Shown here: piece by piece, positions 25,004 through 36,100 of the stretch
Layout: each line of letters begins with the position of its first letter
How positions within the stretch are numbered: position 1 is the first letter of the stretch
Origin: Cucumis sativus
Taxonomy: Eukaryota > Streptophyta > Magnoliopsida > Cucurbitales > Cucurbitaceae
Direction of reading: 5' to 3'
Assembly (NCBI RefSeq): GCF_000004075.3
Contig: NC_026659.2
Location: 3,658,001-3,722,000 of the forward strand
DNA length: 64,000 bases
Position numbers and translations under genes: made by a program
Notes under the pieces: model-generated
Told to the model about the DNA's origin: nothing
The model's database searches: none
What the model saw: the letters and a program-made list of their open reading frames with translations, nothing else

Positions 25004-28000
25004 ATTTTAAAAAATATATATATTTATCTTTGCTTGTTTTGTTGATGTTTTGTGTGATGCTCTGAGTTCAAGAGTGTTTCCCTTGAAAGCTTGCTGTCCT
25101 ATGTGTTATGCTTTATGCCTTAACTCCGTGTAGTTGGGTCCCTAGCTCCTTGTTATTTAATATAGATGTCTTTCAGAAAAGAAATTAATAGAAAAGTATA
25201 CCCATATGATCAAGGAACCTTCCATGTTACGTATCCTCCACTATATCCATATACTTTCAAGTATTCTTTTCCTAATGTGGAGTATTGATCAGAGATTCCT
25301 TCTTAGCAATCTTAAGGGAAGGAAAAAGGATAGGAAGAAATTGTCAATTTTAGAGTTAAAGACCTCATGTTGGTGAGTTTAATTTAGGTGAAAATGAGTA
25401 TAAGTTGAGTTTGTATTTTTCCTCTTTTTGTTTCTAATAATCTTTTATATGCTTCAAATTAACTTACGACCAAGATTTTCTTAGTTTTAACTTTTTAATG
25501 GTAGGTATACATTAATTTTATTCTTCTTTTACTTAATTTGATGATGTATTTTTTAAAATTCTAATTGATCATCGATTAAATTCAACATAGCTATTACTGT
25601 AGTTTTAGAAAAAACAATAGCTTAAAATTTCACAAACTATAAATTTGACTACACTTACTCAGGTTTGCAAGATATGTTTGCAATAATGACCAAGAATTCA
25701 AATTTAGCAACAAGCTTATACAGTGGCTAAAAATACAATTTCATAGACAAACTAATTGCAATATCACTATATTAAACAAATAGGTACATACAATGATGAG
25801 CTTTATATAATTAACTTAATCATAGAATCACACTAATATTTAAACGTTAGATTTTACTAGAGCACCGTCAGTTTGTGACTAAAACCATTTACCAAGTGGC
25901 TATACCACGTGTATATAGTGATGCGCCTAATTTACACATTGTTAATATTTTTGGATTTGTGAAAATGAACATAGATCATTAATTAAGATAGTTCTAATAG
26001 TTGATCAAATCTATATATATATATTTTGGATTTGTATATTTTTCAAAATTGCAATAATGATGGTTTTTCAGGGTATGTTGGTCCTTTTAAGTTGTATATA
26101 GTTAGAGAAACTTGTATCAAATGATAAAAACATTTAAAAAAACAATTTATGACATCATTTTTTTTATATTACGAATATGGTAAAATTAGTGATATCAGAC
26201 AGCTATCAAACGGTAATCATAAGGCTATCAAATGATCATCATTTTTAAATTTGCTACTTTTACAAATTTAGAAAATTTCATGACATGAACTTTATTATCG
26301 TAATTTCTCTTGCTATTTTTGCAAAAGTCCTTACTTTCCCGCTACAAGTTTGATTGCATTAGTTTATATTTTTTGTTGAGCTTGCTACCATGCTTAAGCT
26401 ATATATATATATAACATATTAAAGTTTAAATAAGTTTTCCCTAACACACCATATAACACATCCACTATGTTAGTTTGCCATCTTTATATGCTATTTACAT
26501 CTTTTTATCTCAGAGTTTAGAAGAAGTGTGGTGTATAAATTCTTTAACTCTAGAGAGGCACTTCTATTATGTATTCTGAATTATATTTCTAATACATTGG
26601 TTCTTCTTCAATTCTATGAATGTAGCTAACACACTGTTAGTGAACCATGTAAATCTATGCGTTAATTTTTATTATTATTTTATGTTTTTTTGTTTTCTTT
26701 ATAATTCATTGATTTTCTTAACTATTTGAATTTGTAATTCTATTTTTGAGTTGGACATATTTGAATGAACAATTTAAATCATCGTTCTCTAAATCACGAG
26801 AGCATAGGTCTAAACTAGTGAAAATAATTATGCTTAACTAGGTTAACATTGATACTGAGTTTTGTTGGACTCTTTATATCTTTGAACAAATCTAATTAAG
26901 CTACACAATTAAACGTGCAACAAACACCCAAACTAATTATTCAAAAAAAAATCCAACATTTGACGATTGATTGTCACAACCAACTTTCGAACCCACTTAT
27001 GCAACAAAACTGATCTAATGGCTAACTCTAACAAAGACCACCTCCAACTCTCAATCTTGGTGAAATGACCACCTCTTGATTAACTTCAACGACTACTTCT
27101 GGCAGCCAACTTCAATGATTGTCTCTAATGTGTGACATCCAACAACAACTTTATTGATCACTCCAGCAACCAGAGTTCATTGTAGTTCATAGTCTTCTTC
27201 TATAATAAAAGCACTTTGATTATATCAAAACAAACAAACTTAAATGTGAAAACGCTTCTTTTGGAGAATATATATGTGTATATATAACAAATGAATGCTT
27301 TTTTAGATAATTTTTATAAAGGCATTGAAATAAAAATGAAAAAAAAAAATTGCCTAATCAAATCCAAATGTCCTCTAATGCAACTTGTTTGCAAGAGTCT
27401 CTTCAAAAATTTTATGGGAAAAAAATGTCATTCATAAAATTAAACCAAAGGCTAAAAAACTATTTCAAGGGTTCTTCTATAACAATTTATATATTTTAAT
27501 TCAATTGATATAATATATAGTTTATTATAGTATATTCAAGCTTTTCTTCAATAAACATTGTTTGATGAACCATTTTTTTTAATAATCGTTTATTTACGTT
27601 TGACGTGTCACTGTTAGATATACATTTGTGTTTTATATGCATGGAGTTAGAGATGTTGGTTGCCTTTTCATCTGATCTTACGTATTTGGTGCATATCAAC
27701 CTTGTTTAATTTTCACCATTTCCATACCCATCTCTTACCTAAAAGAAACCTTGAAATTTTTAAGTATATATATATTACTGAGCTTTAGTTATATAGTATT
27801 TTCAATTTAGTCTCTGTAGATTTTCTTTTCTTTTTTTTTTTGTTTGCCATACACACACACTATTTTACCATCCTATTCGAATAATAGGGCATGGGGATGG
27901 GCATGAATGGAAACTAAAATATGTAGAGTTTTTGTTGGAACAGCTACGCTTAAATGAAAATTTCAGCACTGACAGAAACTTTGAATCTGCAGATCAAGAA

Positions 28001-28340
28001 CTGAGCAATAGAACAGACGGACAGCTGCAAAGAAAAAGTGAGGACAAAACGTGCTAAAAGGACTTGTATTGGGTTGTGAGAGCAACTTTCACTCTAACAA
28101 GCCTTTAAAATAAGTAAGGATGATGTTGATAAGTCGTAGGGAGACGTCGGGATCTGAATTCAAATCCTACCTGAAATGTTACAGTTATATTTGAAAAAGT
28201 AGCGAAAATCATTCGAACAAGAATATTACTACAACCACGATCATATACTTTTTAATACCTTCCAGGCGTTCTCCCCTTGTGATTGGATGCCCCATTAATA
28301 AGGCCATAAGGACACATAGGGATTAATCTCGATACAAAAT
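25004..28340. other. Intergenic between MIR399 and the MIR399-like foldback
   Basis: AT-rich, with (TA)n patches and a CA run near 27852. A less AT-rich block at about 27880-28330 may be inserted repeat sequence. It contains GGGCATGGGGATGGGC at about 27890-27905, partly complementary to the 5' arm of the foldback on its right. No protein gene recognised. Confidence 0.45.
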
Positions 28341-28745
28341 TAAGCCAAAAGCAGTCACAGGGCAGCCCCATCGGGCTAAGTTTATGGAATTAACCTTAAA
28401 ATTTCAAATAATCAAGACCTTATATAGTAATCATTTGATTTTGATTTTTTAGTTTTTGAAATTAAAGTCTATAGTATTGTATTCCACGTTTAAATTTATT
28501 GCTTTGCTATCTACTTTTACCAAGATTTAACTTTCAAATTAAAAGAAAAAAATTGAAAACTTGTTTTTGTTTCTTTGACAAAGACAAAACCAATTATTAT
28601 ACAAACTGCTGTAAGAAAAAGGAAAAGAAAAATGACTTAATTTGAAACAATTAAAAAAAAAAAAAAAACTTAAGGGTTACCAAAGTAATTCCAAAGCCAT
28701 GCCCAACATGGGGCTGCCCTACAACTGATTTGCTCACTGAACCCA
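28340..28745 (-). ncRNA. Diverged MIR399-like foldback (candidate miRNA gene)
   Basis: On the minus strand the 5' arm (28701-28722) contains TAGGGCAGCCCCAT and the 3' arm (28358-28377) contains ATGGGGCTGCCCTG. They pair over 12 GC-rich bases, with further G-U pairs and a GGGC/GCCC block beyond a small internal loop. The sequence outside both arms matches the real MIR399 locus 4 kb away: GCAAATCAGT then TAGGGCA before the 5' arm (17 of 19 bases), and TGCCCTRTGA, CTGCT after the 3' arm. This indicates duplication from a MIR399 gene. The mature-position sequence has changed strongly (about AGCCCGATGGGGCTGCCCTG) while pairing was kept. The loop is about 320 nt, long for a miRNA. Function is unproven. 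Confidence 0.45.
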
Positions 28746-28804
28746 CCACTTCTTCCCTTTCTTGGTTTCTCACTTCACCCACTTCCTCTTCATTCATGAG
28801 CTAA

Positions 28805-28816
28805 GGTTTTTATAAG
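28805..28816 (-). promoter_or_regulatory. TATA box upstream of the MIR399-like foldback
   Basis: CTTATAAAAACC on the minus strand, about 85 bases before the 5' arm, matching the spacing at MIR399. No P1BS (GNATATNC) was found in the next 500 bases upstream, unlike at MIR399. Confidence 0.4.
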
Positions 28817-28849
28817 TGCCAATTTGTGTCTGTGTATCACTGTTTACAT

Positions 28850-31250
28850 TTAAACACTGCTGCTGTCTAGTAATCAAACTGTTCGCTTAAGCTTTAAGCA
28901 ATTTTGGGTATCTTTTTTGTTACCCAAGGCAAAAAGAAAAAAAAAGTTGGATTCTTATGCTTTAAATCATAGTCGAGGTCGTTGTCGTGATGATATCACA
29001 TGAATTAGATACTATATAATAGATTCGAAACCCATTGTATCTTTGAGTGCAAACACTTTTAGTGTATGCTATGACTGCTTTTAGTTTAACCTAAAGTTGA
29101 GGTTGGTTTGGTCTATTAGATAGATTGGTCATGTCAATCAATTTTGGATCATGCTTATTAGTAAGAACGGATACATTTCATGAATTGAGTTTATCAATAT
29201 GGAGTGAAGTTGTTTAGTTGTAGGAACTTCAATATAAAAAATTAAAAAGTCATGAAATTAATTTTTTTAGTCGTGGAGCCTACAGTAGATTTAGACGTGT
29301 CTTAAGACTTCAATAGTGTTACATCGAAAAATTATGTGATTATTTCCTCTCTTTTTACAAGTTGAGAGAGAGAATCCATTCCAAACAATATATTAGTGTT
29401 ACATTGGAAAATTATATGTAATTATTTCCTCTCTTTTCACAAGTTGAGAGAATCCAAACCAAACAATGTATTCTTCCATGATATGATTATAAAGGTGACT
29501 AAAGATTTTGTTGTATTTGAATTATAATGTGTTTGTGCATGCATTTATGGACAAATAAACAATGAATCAACCAAAAAAGAATTCAAAATTGTTCAATTTC
29601 AAAAAATTTCTTCCTTAGGCCACCTACGACTATGTAGAACTAAAACCAAATAGAATATAAGCTCAAACCTCGAAAACGAAAAACTCATTTTATCATTTTT
29701 ATAATCAATCATCCATTTGAATTACACTTAAAATGCCATATTTTTTATATGTCAAAATAAATGTTTGATTGATCCATTTGATTTGTTAGAGTACGAAGAT
29801 ATGAGATGGAGATGGAGTTCATATTGATACGGCATATGAAACCAACTTAAAGTTGTTTTCTCGTTTGATATATATAGCATTAATTGATCCAACTTAAATG
29901 TTATCTGAAGTGTTTGCAATTATTAATGAACATATAACGTATGGTATGTTTGACGGTAATTTTGAAATGACGAAAATCACTTTTCTAATTGTATTATGAG
30001 TGGAGAATGCAAAAAGTTGTAACCATTACGTCATACTTCACAAGCTAACCAAGCCATAGCCAATGGGTCTTTGCAGCAGAAGTTAGAAACTTTTGATCCC
30101 TTCAGTAAAAATTAATTCAAAAGCAACTTTACTTTGCCTTACCCAGAAAATTAGAGAAATTATTTAAGGACCTCTAATTTGTTACTAAAAGTAACTACAA
30201 AAATCATGGATACAAAACCAAGTGAGTTTGTAGTCCATTTAAAATAGAAAACAATGCACTATATTGAGTTATGTTGTCCTAGTTAGATTTAACTTGAATC
30301 TAATTCATGGTTTAGATTAGTTATACTTTTTTTTCCTAGTCTCTGAGATGGTTTTATCTCCAAGAAATTACATGATAATCATTAAGAGGAAAAGAAACTG
30401 CAGCAAATGCTATTTTCTTTAACTTTTCCAGAGCACTATCTAATCCAAAGATAATTTAATCAGCAGTATTTTAGAGCATTAGCAATCAAGATTAGTGCTG
30501 CTAAATATCTCATCTTAGTCAAATCATGTCGATTGTCTATGAAATCAAATACAGCAGAATGAACATTAATGGATCAGCCGAAGTTCAGAATTTACCTTGT
30601 ATTCATGGCCAGCACCCAAATCTGTATCTGCTGTTGTACAATATTTTAAAGGCACAAAGACTGTTAGGACTAGTGATTCGAATTACTAATCTCTTAATTG
30701 GTTAAAGTGTATATACCTAAACCAGTTAACTGCTCATCTAAAAATTGTTAACTATGCTTGAATTGGTCTGTTGAGTGGAAGTTAGAAATATCATTAGACA
30801 TAGGAAGGGTGCAGTTACATCAACTAGATGTTTTGTTATCAGGGGTAGCCACATTACAGTAACCTCATTCAATAATTTTAATTCTATAGTTCCCATAGAA
30901 AACCAAATATATATATATATGCACAAGTACAACATTTATCACATAACAGTTTTGTGGAAAGAAGCAGTTCAATCAAACAATTCTCCACTGTCAGGGATGC
31001 ATTAAACTCTTAAAACCCATCAATTACATTCAAATATGTTACTATATTCAATTTGAGGGTGAATAGAACATTTAATTCTTCAATGTAAACCGTATGTTGA
31101 AAATATACAGAAGAAAAAAGAGGGGAAGGGGAAAAAAGTTCATAAAAGAATTAGAACAAGCTGTAAAGATATAGAGTAAAACCAAAATTATTGCTCAAAG
31201 AACTTTACAAATGTAAATGCTGTAGCTACCACCAGAATGGTTTCATCACG
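28850..31250. other. Intergenic; one weak exon-like segment
   Basis: No complete gene recognised. A minus-strand segment at 30596-30627 is bounded by CAG and GTAAAT and stays open in one frame (TDLGAGHEYK with its upstream context). Its product is unknown and no flanking exons can be joined with confidence. The right end should hold the 3' UTR of the Ycf20-like gene. Confidence 0.4.
29315..29472 (+). repeat. Imperfect 80-base tandem duplication
   Basis: Copies start at 29315 and 29395 with AGTGTTACAT and run to AACAAT(A/G)TATT. They differ by several substitutions and short indels, for example GAGAGAGAGA against GAGAGA, so this duplication is older than the one at 22.7 kb. Confidence 0.8.
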
Positions 31251-31255
31251 TGCTG

Positions 31256-31726
31256 TTAACTAGCAAGTTTGAAAGCATCAATGAAAAGACCATAAGTGAA
31301 TCCCATTTTGAAGTTGTTCAGTAGAGCAATGGGGAAAGTTACCTTTGGTCGACTGTAATAAAATCGAGTAACATACTCGGTAAGGAGAACGCATACCACA
31401 GCAGCTATAACATCATTTACTCCTAAAGCGCCAAATGACAATGAGATAGTCTGTGCCACATAAAAGCCACCCAACAATGAGATTCCTCCAAAAAGAGCCC
31501 TCCTTGAAGGACTTCGAAAGTAATTTCTCGAGAGCTCAGGCACGAGTCTAATGATATCAACTAACCTACGAGGACCTCCGGTATCTTGCACAGCTTTGAC
31601 ACGAAAGCTACGAGGAGGGGAAGGTCGTGACTTAACCATATCATATCTCCAATATGAAGGATTCATTTTAGGAGTAAATCCATAATTTAAGAGGCTAGTA
31701 TGGACTAAACTTGCAGATTGTGCCAT
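31256..31726 (-). CDS. Ycf20-like protein (DUF565), probably chloroplast-targeted
   Basis: Single coding exon, 156 aa, starting MAQSASLVHTSLLNYG. Residues 1 to about 45 are rich in Ser, Pro and basic residues, like a plastid transit peptide. The conserved DUF565/Ycf20 part runs from about residue 50 (RRLVDIIRLVPEL) through ALFGGISLLGGFYVAQTISL and GVNDVIAAVVCVLLTEYVTRFYYS to the C-terminal LLNNFKMGFTYGLFIDAFKL, with two or three hydrophobic segments. Arabidopsis relatives include NPQ6 and NPQ7, needed for normal non-photochemical quenching, so a thylakoid or envelope role is likely by family. A 5' UTR intron is predicted: noncoding exon from 32194 upward, donor CTAG|GTATT, acceptor TATAG at 31742-31743. 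The gene is divergent from ABCB28. Confidence 0.9.
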   Translation of the reverse strand: MAQSASLVHTSLLNYGFTPKMNPSYWRYDMVKSRPSPPRSFRVKAVQDTGGPRRLVDIIRLVPELSRNYFRSPSRRALFGGISLLGGFYVAQTISLSFGALGVNDVIAAVVCVLLTEYVTRFYYSRPKVTFPIALLNNFKMGFTYGLFIDAFKLAS

Positions 31727-31741
31727 TCAAGGTTTCACTTC

Positions 31742-32260
31742 CTATACAACTGGATAAAATGTTGAGAACCTGATATCATTAAAGAGCATTTTGCTTAAAC
31801 TGATGAGACACTAATACATAGAACACAAAGGCTAAAATTTGGCAATGTTGTTAAGAGAAAAAAAAATGACCCAAGACTACCCACAAAGCTAATTATCATT
31901 AAACGGGGCATATAATCATTATAAATCGAGCAACGCCTGGAATCTGAAAGGGGTTTTGAATGCAAAAACAGAAAATTGGAGTTCTAATTTGACAATGAAC
32001 AATGATAACAATAAGCAGCAAACACATAGATATTCAATTTCAAGAAACAATACCCAGCTTCCCACTAAACTTCAGCTGAATAAATATAACAAAAAGGTTT
32101 AAATCTGAATAAAATTCATCTTAGAATTGAAAAATTGAGGAACCCATAACAGAAATGAAAGAAAAATAGGAGAAACTTAAGGAAAATGAATACCTAGAAT
32201 TCGGTTCCCAGGTTCCGCTTTGGGAGTGAGGAGCAAGAGAAAACTTCCGGTTGACCGAGC
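31742..32260 (-). other. 5' UTR intron and first noncoding exon of the Ycf20-like gene
   Basis: The predicted intron is 31742-32193 (GT...AG on the minus strand). The leader exon, 32194 to about 32250, is locally GC-richer (GGTTCCGCTTTGGGAG on the plus strand) than its surroundings. The boundary with the promoter is approximate. Confidence 0.55.
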
Positions 32261-33132
32261 AAAAGAGAATCACCAATTTGGAAATTGTGATTACAAAATT
32301 TAACGAAATTACTATTTTGTCCCCCGAAAAATAATTTTGGGACAGTTTCAAACAAAAATAATTTACATCACAAATTCATATTATTATCACTCAAACTAAA
32401 ATAATTTACATCTAAATCTAAATATTACAACACTCATTTCTTAGATTTTGTATCATCTATAAACTTTAATAAGCAACAATTTAATTTTTATGTTTTAAAA
32501 TTTTAAGCAATTTACAATTTCGTTCTTATTGTAAAAATTTTCATCAAAACTAAGCGTCAATTCTAGAGACTAAATAAATTTGATTTTTAATTCTACCTAG
32601 GTAAGAAAATCTACTAGTTTTGTAATATTTCACACAATAGGAGTAAATCATTCAAAAGGTGGAAACTATACCAACAAATTTAAAGCTTATTAAAATTAAG
32701 TGAATAAATTATGGAAAATTTGGAAATACAATAACTAGCAATTTTTACCTTTTAAAACTAACAATTTGATAGACTAGTTTTTCTTGGAAAATTTTGAACA
32801 AGATTTACCATCGAGATTTGATTTCAGGGCCTAGGTGATTGAAATTTTGAAAGTGGCATTTGTGACCATGAGCAGTTATAACTACTGGCTACCATCAGTT
32901 GGCTAAGAAGAGAAAAGTGGTTAGCCAATAGAAACAGAAAAGATGTAAATAAATTTTGATTTTAACAACAAACAAACAAGAAATTGAAGAACATGGCCAA
33001 CTCCATGCCCAATTCCTTCCTCCTTCTTCATGCCTATGTCTATCACTTTTAAATCTCCACCAGAAAATAAGAAAGAAACTCTTAACCCAAATTTCAATTC
33101 TCTATCTATTTCAGCAACCTCCATTTTCTTCC
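32261..33132. promoter_or_regulatory. Shared upstream region of the divergent Ycf20-like and ABCB28 genes
   Basis: About 0.75-0.85 kb separates the leaders of two divergent genes for predicted plastid proteins. The central part is AT-rich. The right 200 bases (32930-33132) are pyrimidine-rich and probably the ABCB28 5' UTR. An in-frame ATG at 32956 is separated from the chosen start by 59 codons of low-complexity sequence and is not favoured. Confidence 0.4.
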
Positions 33133-36100
33133 ATGTCTTCTTCTCTAATTCTCTCTCTCCCTTTCACTCTCAAGCCTTCTCACTTCCCCAATCAAACTCC
33201 CAAACTTCCCAATTCCTCTCTTTCCCTTCTCCGTTCATCATCTTCCTTCGCGCCATTTTCAACTCTAACACCTTTCAAGGTCTTTAATGGTCCAATCAAG
33301 AAAAGTAGCAGTTCTACTTTCGCCTATGTCACCGGCCCTGCGTCGGACCCTAATGTCAGCGAGTCCGACCCTAAGGTTGATGACGCCTCCGATTCCCTGG
33401 TTCGGGTTGTTGGAGTCTTGAATTTGGGGTTGTTCTTGAAGCTTTTGACCAAGCATAAGCTAAGGCTTCTGGGTTCTTTGCTTACTCTTCTTTGCTGCAC
33501 TACTTGTACTCTTTCAATGCCGTTTTTCTCTGGTATGATTATGCATTTTATTTTTTTGCTTTTGTAATTGTTGAATTTTCTCTCTATTTGAATTCTAAGT
33601 TAGTAACTGTTTTGCTATTGATACTGTGTATTAACTCTTAAATCACACCCTGTTTTATTGAGCCATGGCAAACTTTTCGAAAGAATAATAATTAATTGAA
33701 CCATGTCAAATAACCCAATCACAAAATGTAGCTACATGATCAAGCTGAGTAAAAAGATCACCAAATTTTGAAAACAAGATATTTAAATAAATACTTCAAA
33801 AGATAGCACCTTGAAAAGAGTTGTGTACTTAACTGTAAGAATGTCTGTAGTTAGTTGGGAAAATATCTAAAAGGAAAAAAGAAATTGACCCAACATTAAA
33901 TTGTTTATTATCTGCACCCCAAATCATTCTTGTATTATACTAATGTGACAATCAATGAGTAGAAGTATTCCTTACTACCTTGGTTGTAGAAATCTTTCCA
34001 TGGTCTTGAATCTTGAAAAGATGAAAATTAAGCTAATTGTAGGAATTAATTGCACACGGGATGAAATTTACTCACGTACCGATTGCAGGGTACAAATTGA
34101 GCTCCCAAAAGAGAGAAAAAAGATGAAACCCACACAACGTTCTAAATGGCATGCATGCTTCAGTTACATAGTTTTATTTTCAATCCTGAAGGTTTCATGG
34201 CTTGCTTTTGTAGGTAGATTTTTTGAGGTACTTATAGGTGCAAAACCTGGTTCCCTGTGGAGGCTTCTTAGTACAGTTGGAGTTTTATATGCATTGGAGC
34301 CAATATTGACTGTTTTATTCGTCACAAACATGAATTTCATGTGGGAGAAAGTTATGTCAAGATTAAGAGCCCAAATTTTTGGAAGGTTGCTGATTCAGAA
34401 GGTAATATTTTTTTTTTTCCGTTGTTAATTACAGTGTTGGAGTGTCTCTTAGTTTTATTTTAATATGCCGTGCTATTGAAGTTGACAGTTTGTACGCTGA
34501 ATGTTCTATCACAGCTTTGCCACGCCAAGTAAATATGTGAAATTGTTGGTCTTCTGATTTACATTCTCCCTTTTCCTTCTCAGGTGGAATTCTTTGACAG
34601 ATACAAGGTATGTATATTGAACCACTTAAACTTTCAGATTATGGATGCTTTTAGTAGCTTAAGCTAAATCTTCCCTGTAAAAGGACTACAAAGGAAAAGT
34701 CGTTCTGCATGTTGTTCTCTATTGTTATTGTAGAGACCGCCTGCACCAATTAGGGCAGAAAGATTTCTAGCTTGGATATTGTCCTCTGAATTCAAACTCC
34801 CTTGAATAGTGACTTAATAAACTCTTCCTTTCCCATATATTTATCTCGATTGGAATGTTGATTTCTTAGTCAAATATTCAATTAAATTGACTTGGACTTT
34901 TCCTTTTTAAGGTTGGTGAAATTACCGGATTGTTAACTTCTGATTTGGGATCTCTCAAGGATGTGGTGAGTGAGAATGTTTCAAGGGATCGTGGATTCAG
35001 AGCGTTCTCTGAGGCAAGCAACTCTTCACCAAGTACAAGTGAGCTGTGTGTTGCCTGTATTTGGCATATAGATTTGTTTCACTGTTGCTGATTGATATGT
35101 AGTGTTCTTATCTGAACTGGTTTTTCTCTTTGATTTTTTTTTATATTCTTAGATTTTGTGTCCAATCTTTTACTTACTTTCTATATTCCTTGTAACTGTA
35201 TTGTTGAAAAATATGACTAAGTTTTTTAGTTGGTTGGTTCGTGGTTGAACATAATTTCCTACTTCTGTGAACCTTTAGCTGGTTGGTTCGTGGTTGAACA
35301 TAATTTCCTATTTCTGTGAACATTTAACAAAGTTGCGTAATTTTTAATTTTCATTTCATTCTTTTCACTGAACAGTTCGATCTTGTTGCTCATGTTTATT
35401 GTTTCCTACAGGTGATTGGAACAATATGTATATTATTTGCTTTGTCCCCCCAGCTTGCACCTATTCTTGGCCTGCTGATGCTTACGGTATCTGTTTCAGT
35501 GGGTAAGTTTGTCAGTTCAGCTGGGTTCCAGCTATTTTCTTTTACAGTACTCTTTATAGACAAATTTTTTCTTCCTCTTTCTCTCGTCTTTCTTGGAACA
35601 CATTTTTATGTTTGATGAATACTTAGTCAATGAAGCCTGTCGCTCTAGTTCAATTGTATATTTTGACCAAATTATCATGACCAACTTGGATGGCCCTTTT
35701 ATTTTTACGTATGTTTGTACGTGTGCATGTGCTCTCCTACTTCTAAGTGATGCTGGGAATGTAAAGATGTTATAAATTCAAATTGAGTCCTCTTTCTAAG
35801 GGTCATACAGCTTTGAGAAGTGTGTTTCCTTAGTCTGTCGTTATTTCCTGAATCCAATTAGAACCCATTTTATATACGAGCCATTTTCCTCTTAGGTATA
35901 GGTTAAGGTCAGATGGCTTTAACAAAGGCAGCCATCTGAGCACCTGTAATTAACACACATGTTCTACTTAGGCATCCAAAATGATAGCCGGTGTACCAGG
36001 AAAAGATAAAGCAGAAGCAATTTACAGTTATAACAGAAAGCTATAGGCTACACCAATTTTCATGTCTTGTATTTTCTCAAGTTGAAATGCTGACTTTCAT

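Noticed and set aside
32956..33132. In-frame upstream ATG extending ABCB28 by 59 residues
   Set aside because: The added segment is low-complexity leader-like sequence, and starting at 33133 gives a normal transit peptide and the family length.
33955..34213. Extension of ABCB28 exon 2 upstream through open frame 33955-34213
   Set aside because: The frame is open but its sequence ([10 protein letters not shown]...) has no family counterpart. The acceptor TTTTGTAG at 34206-34213 restores FFSGRFFEVL exactly.
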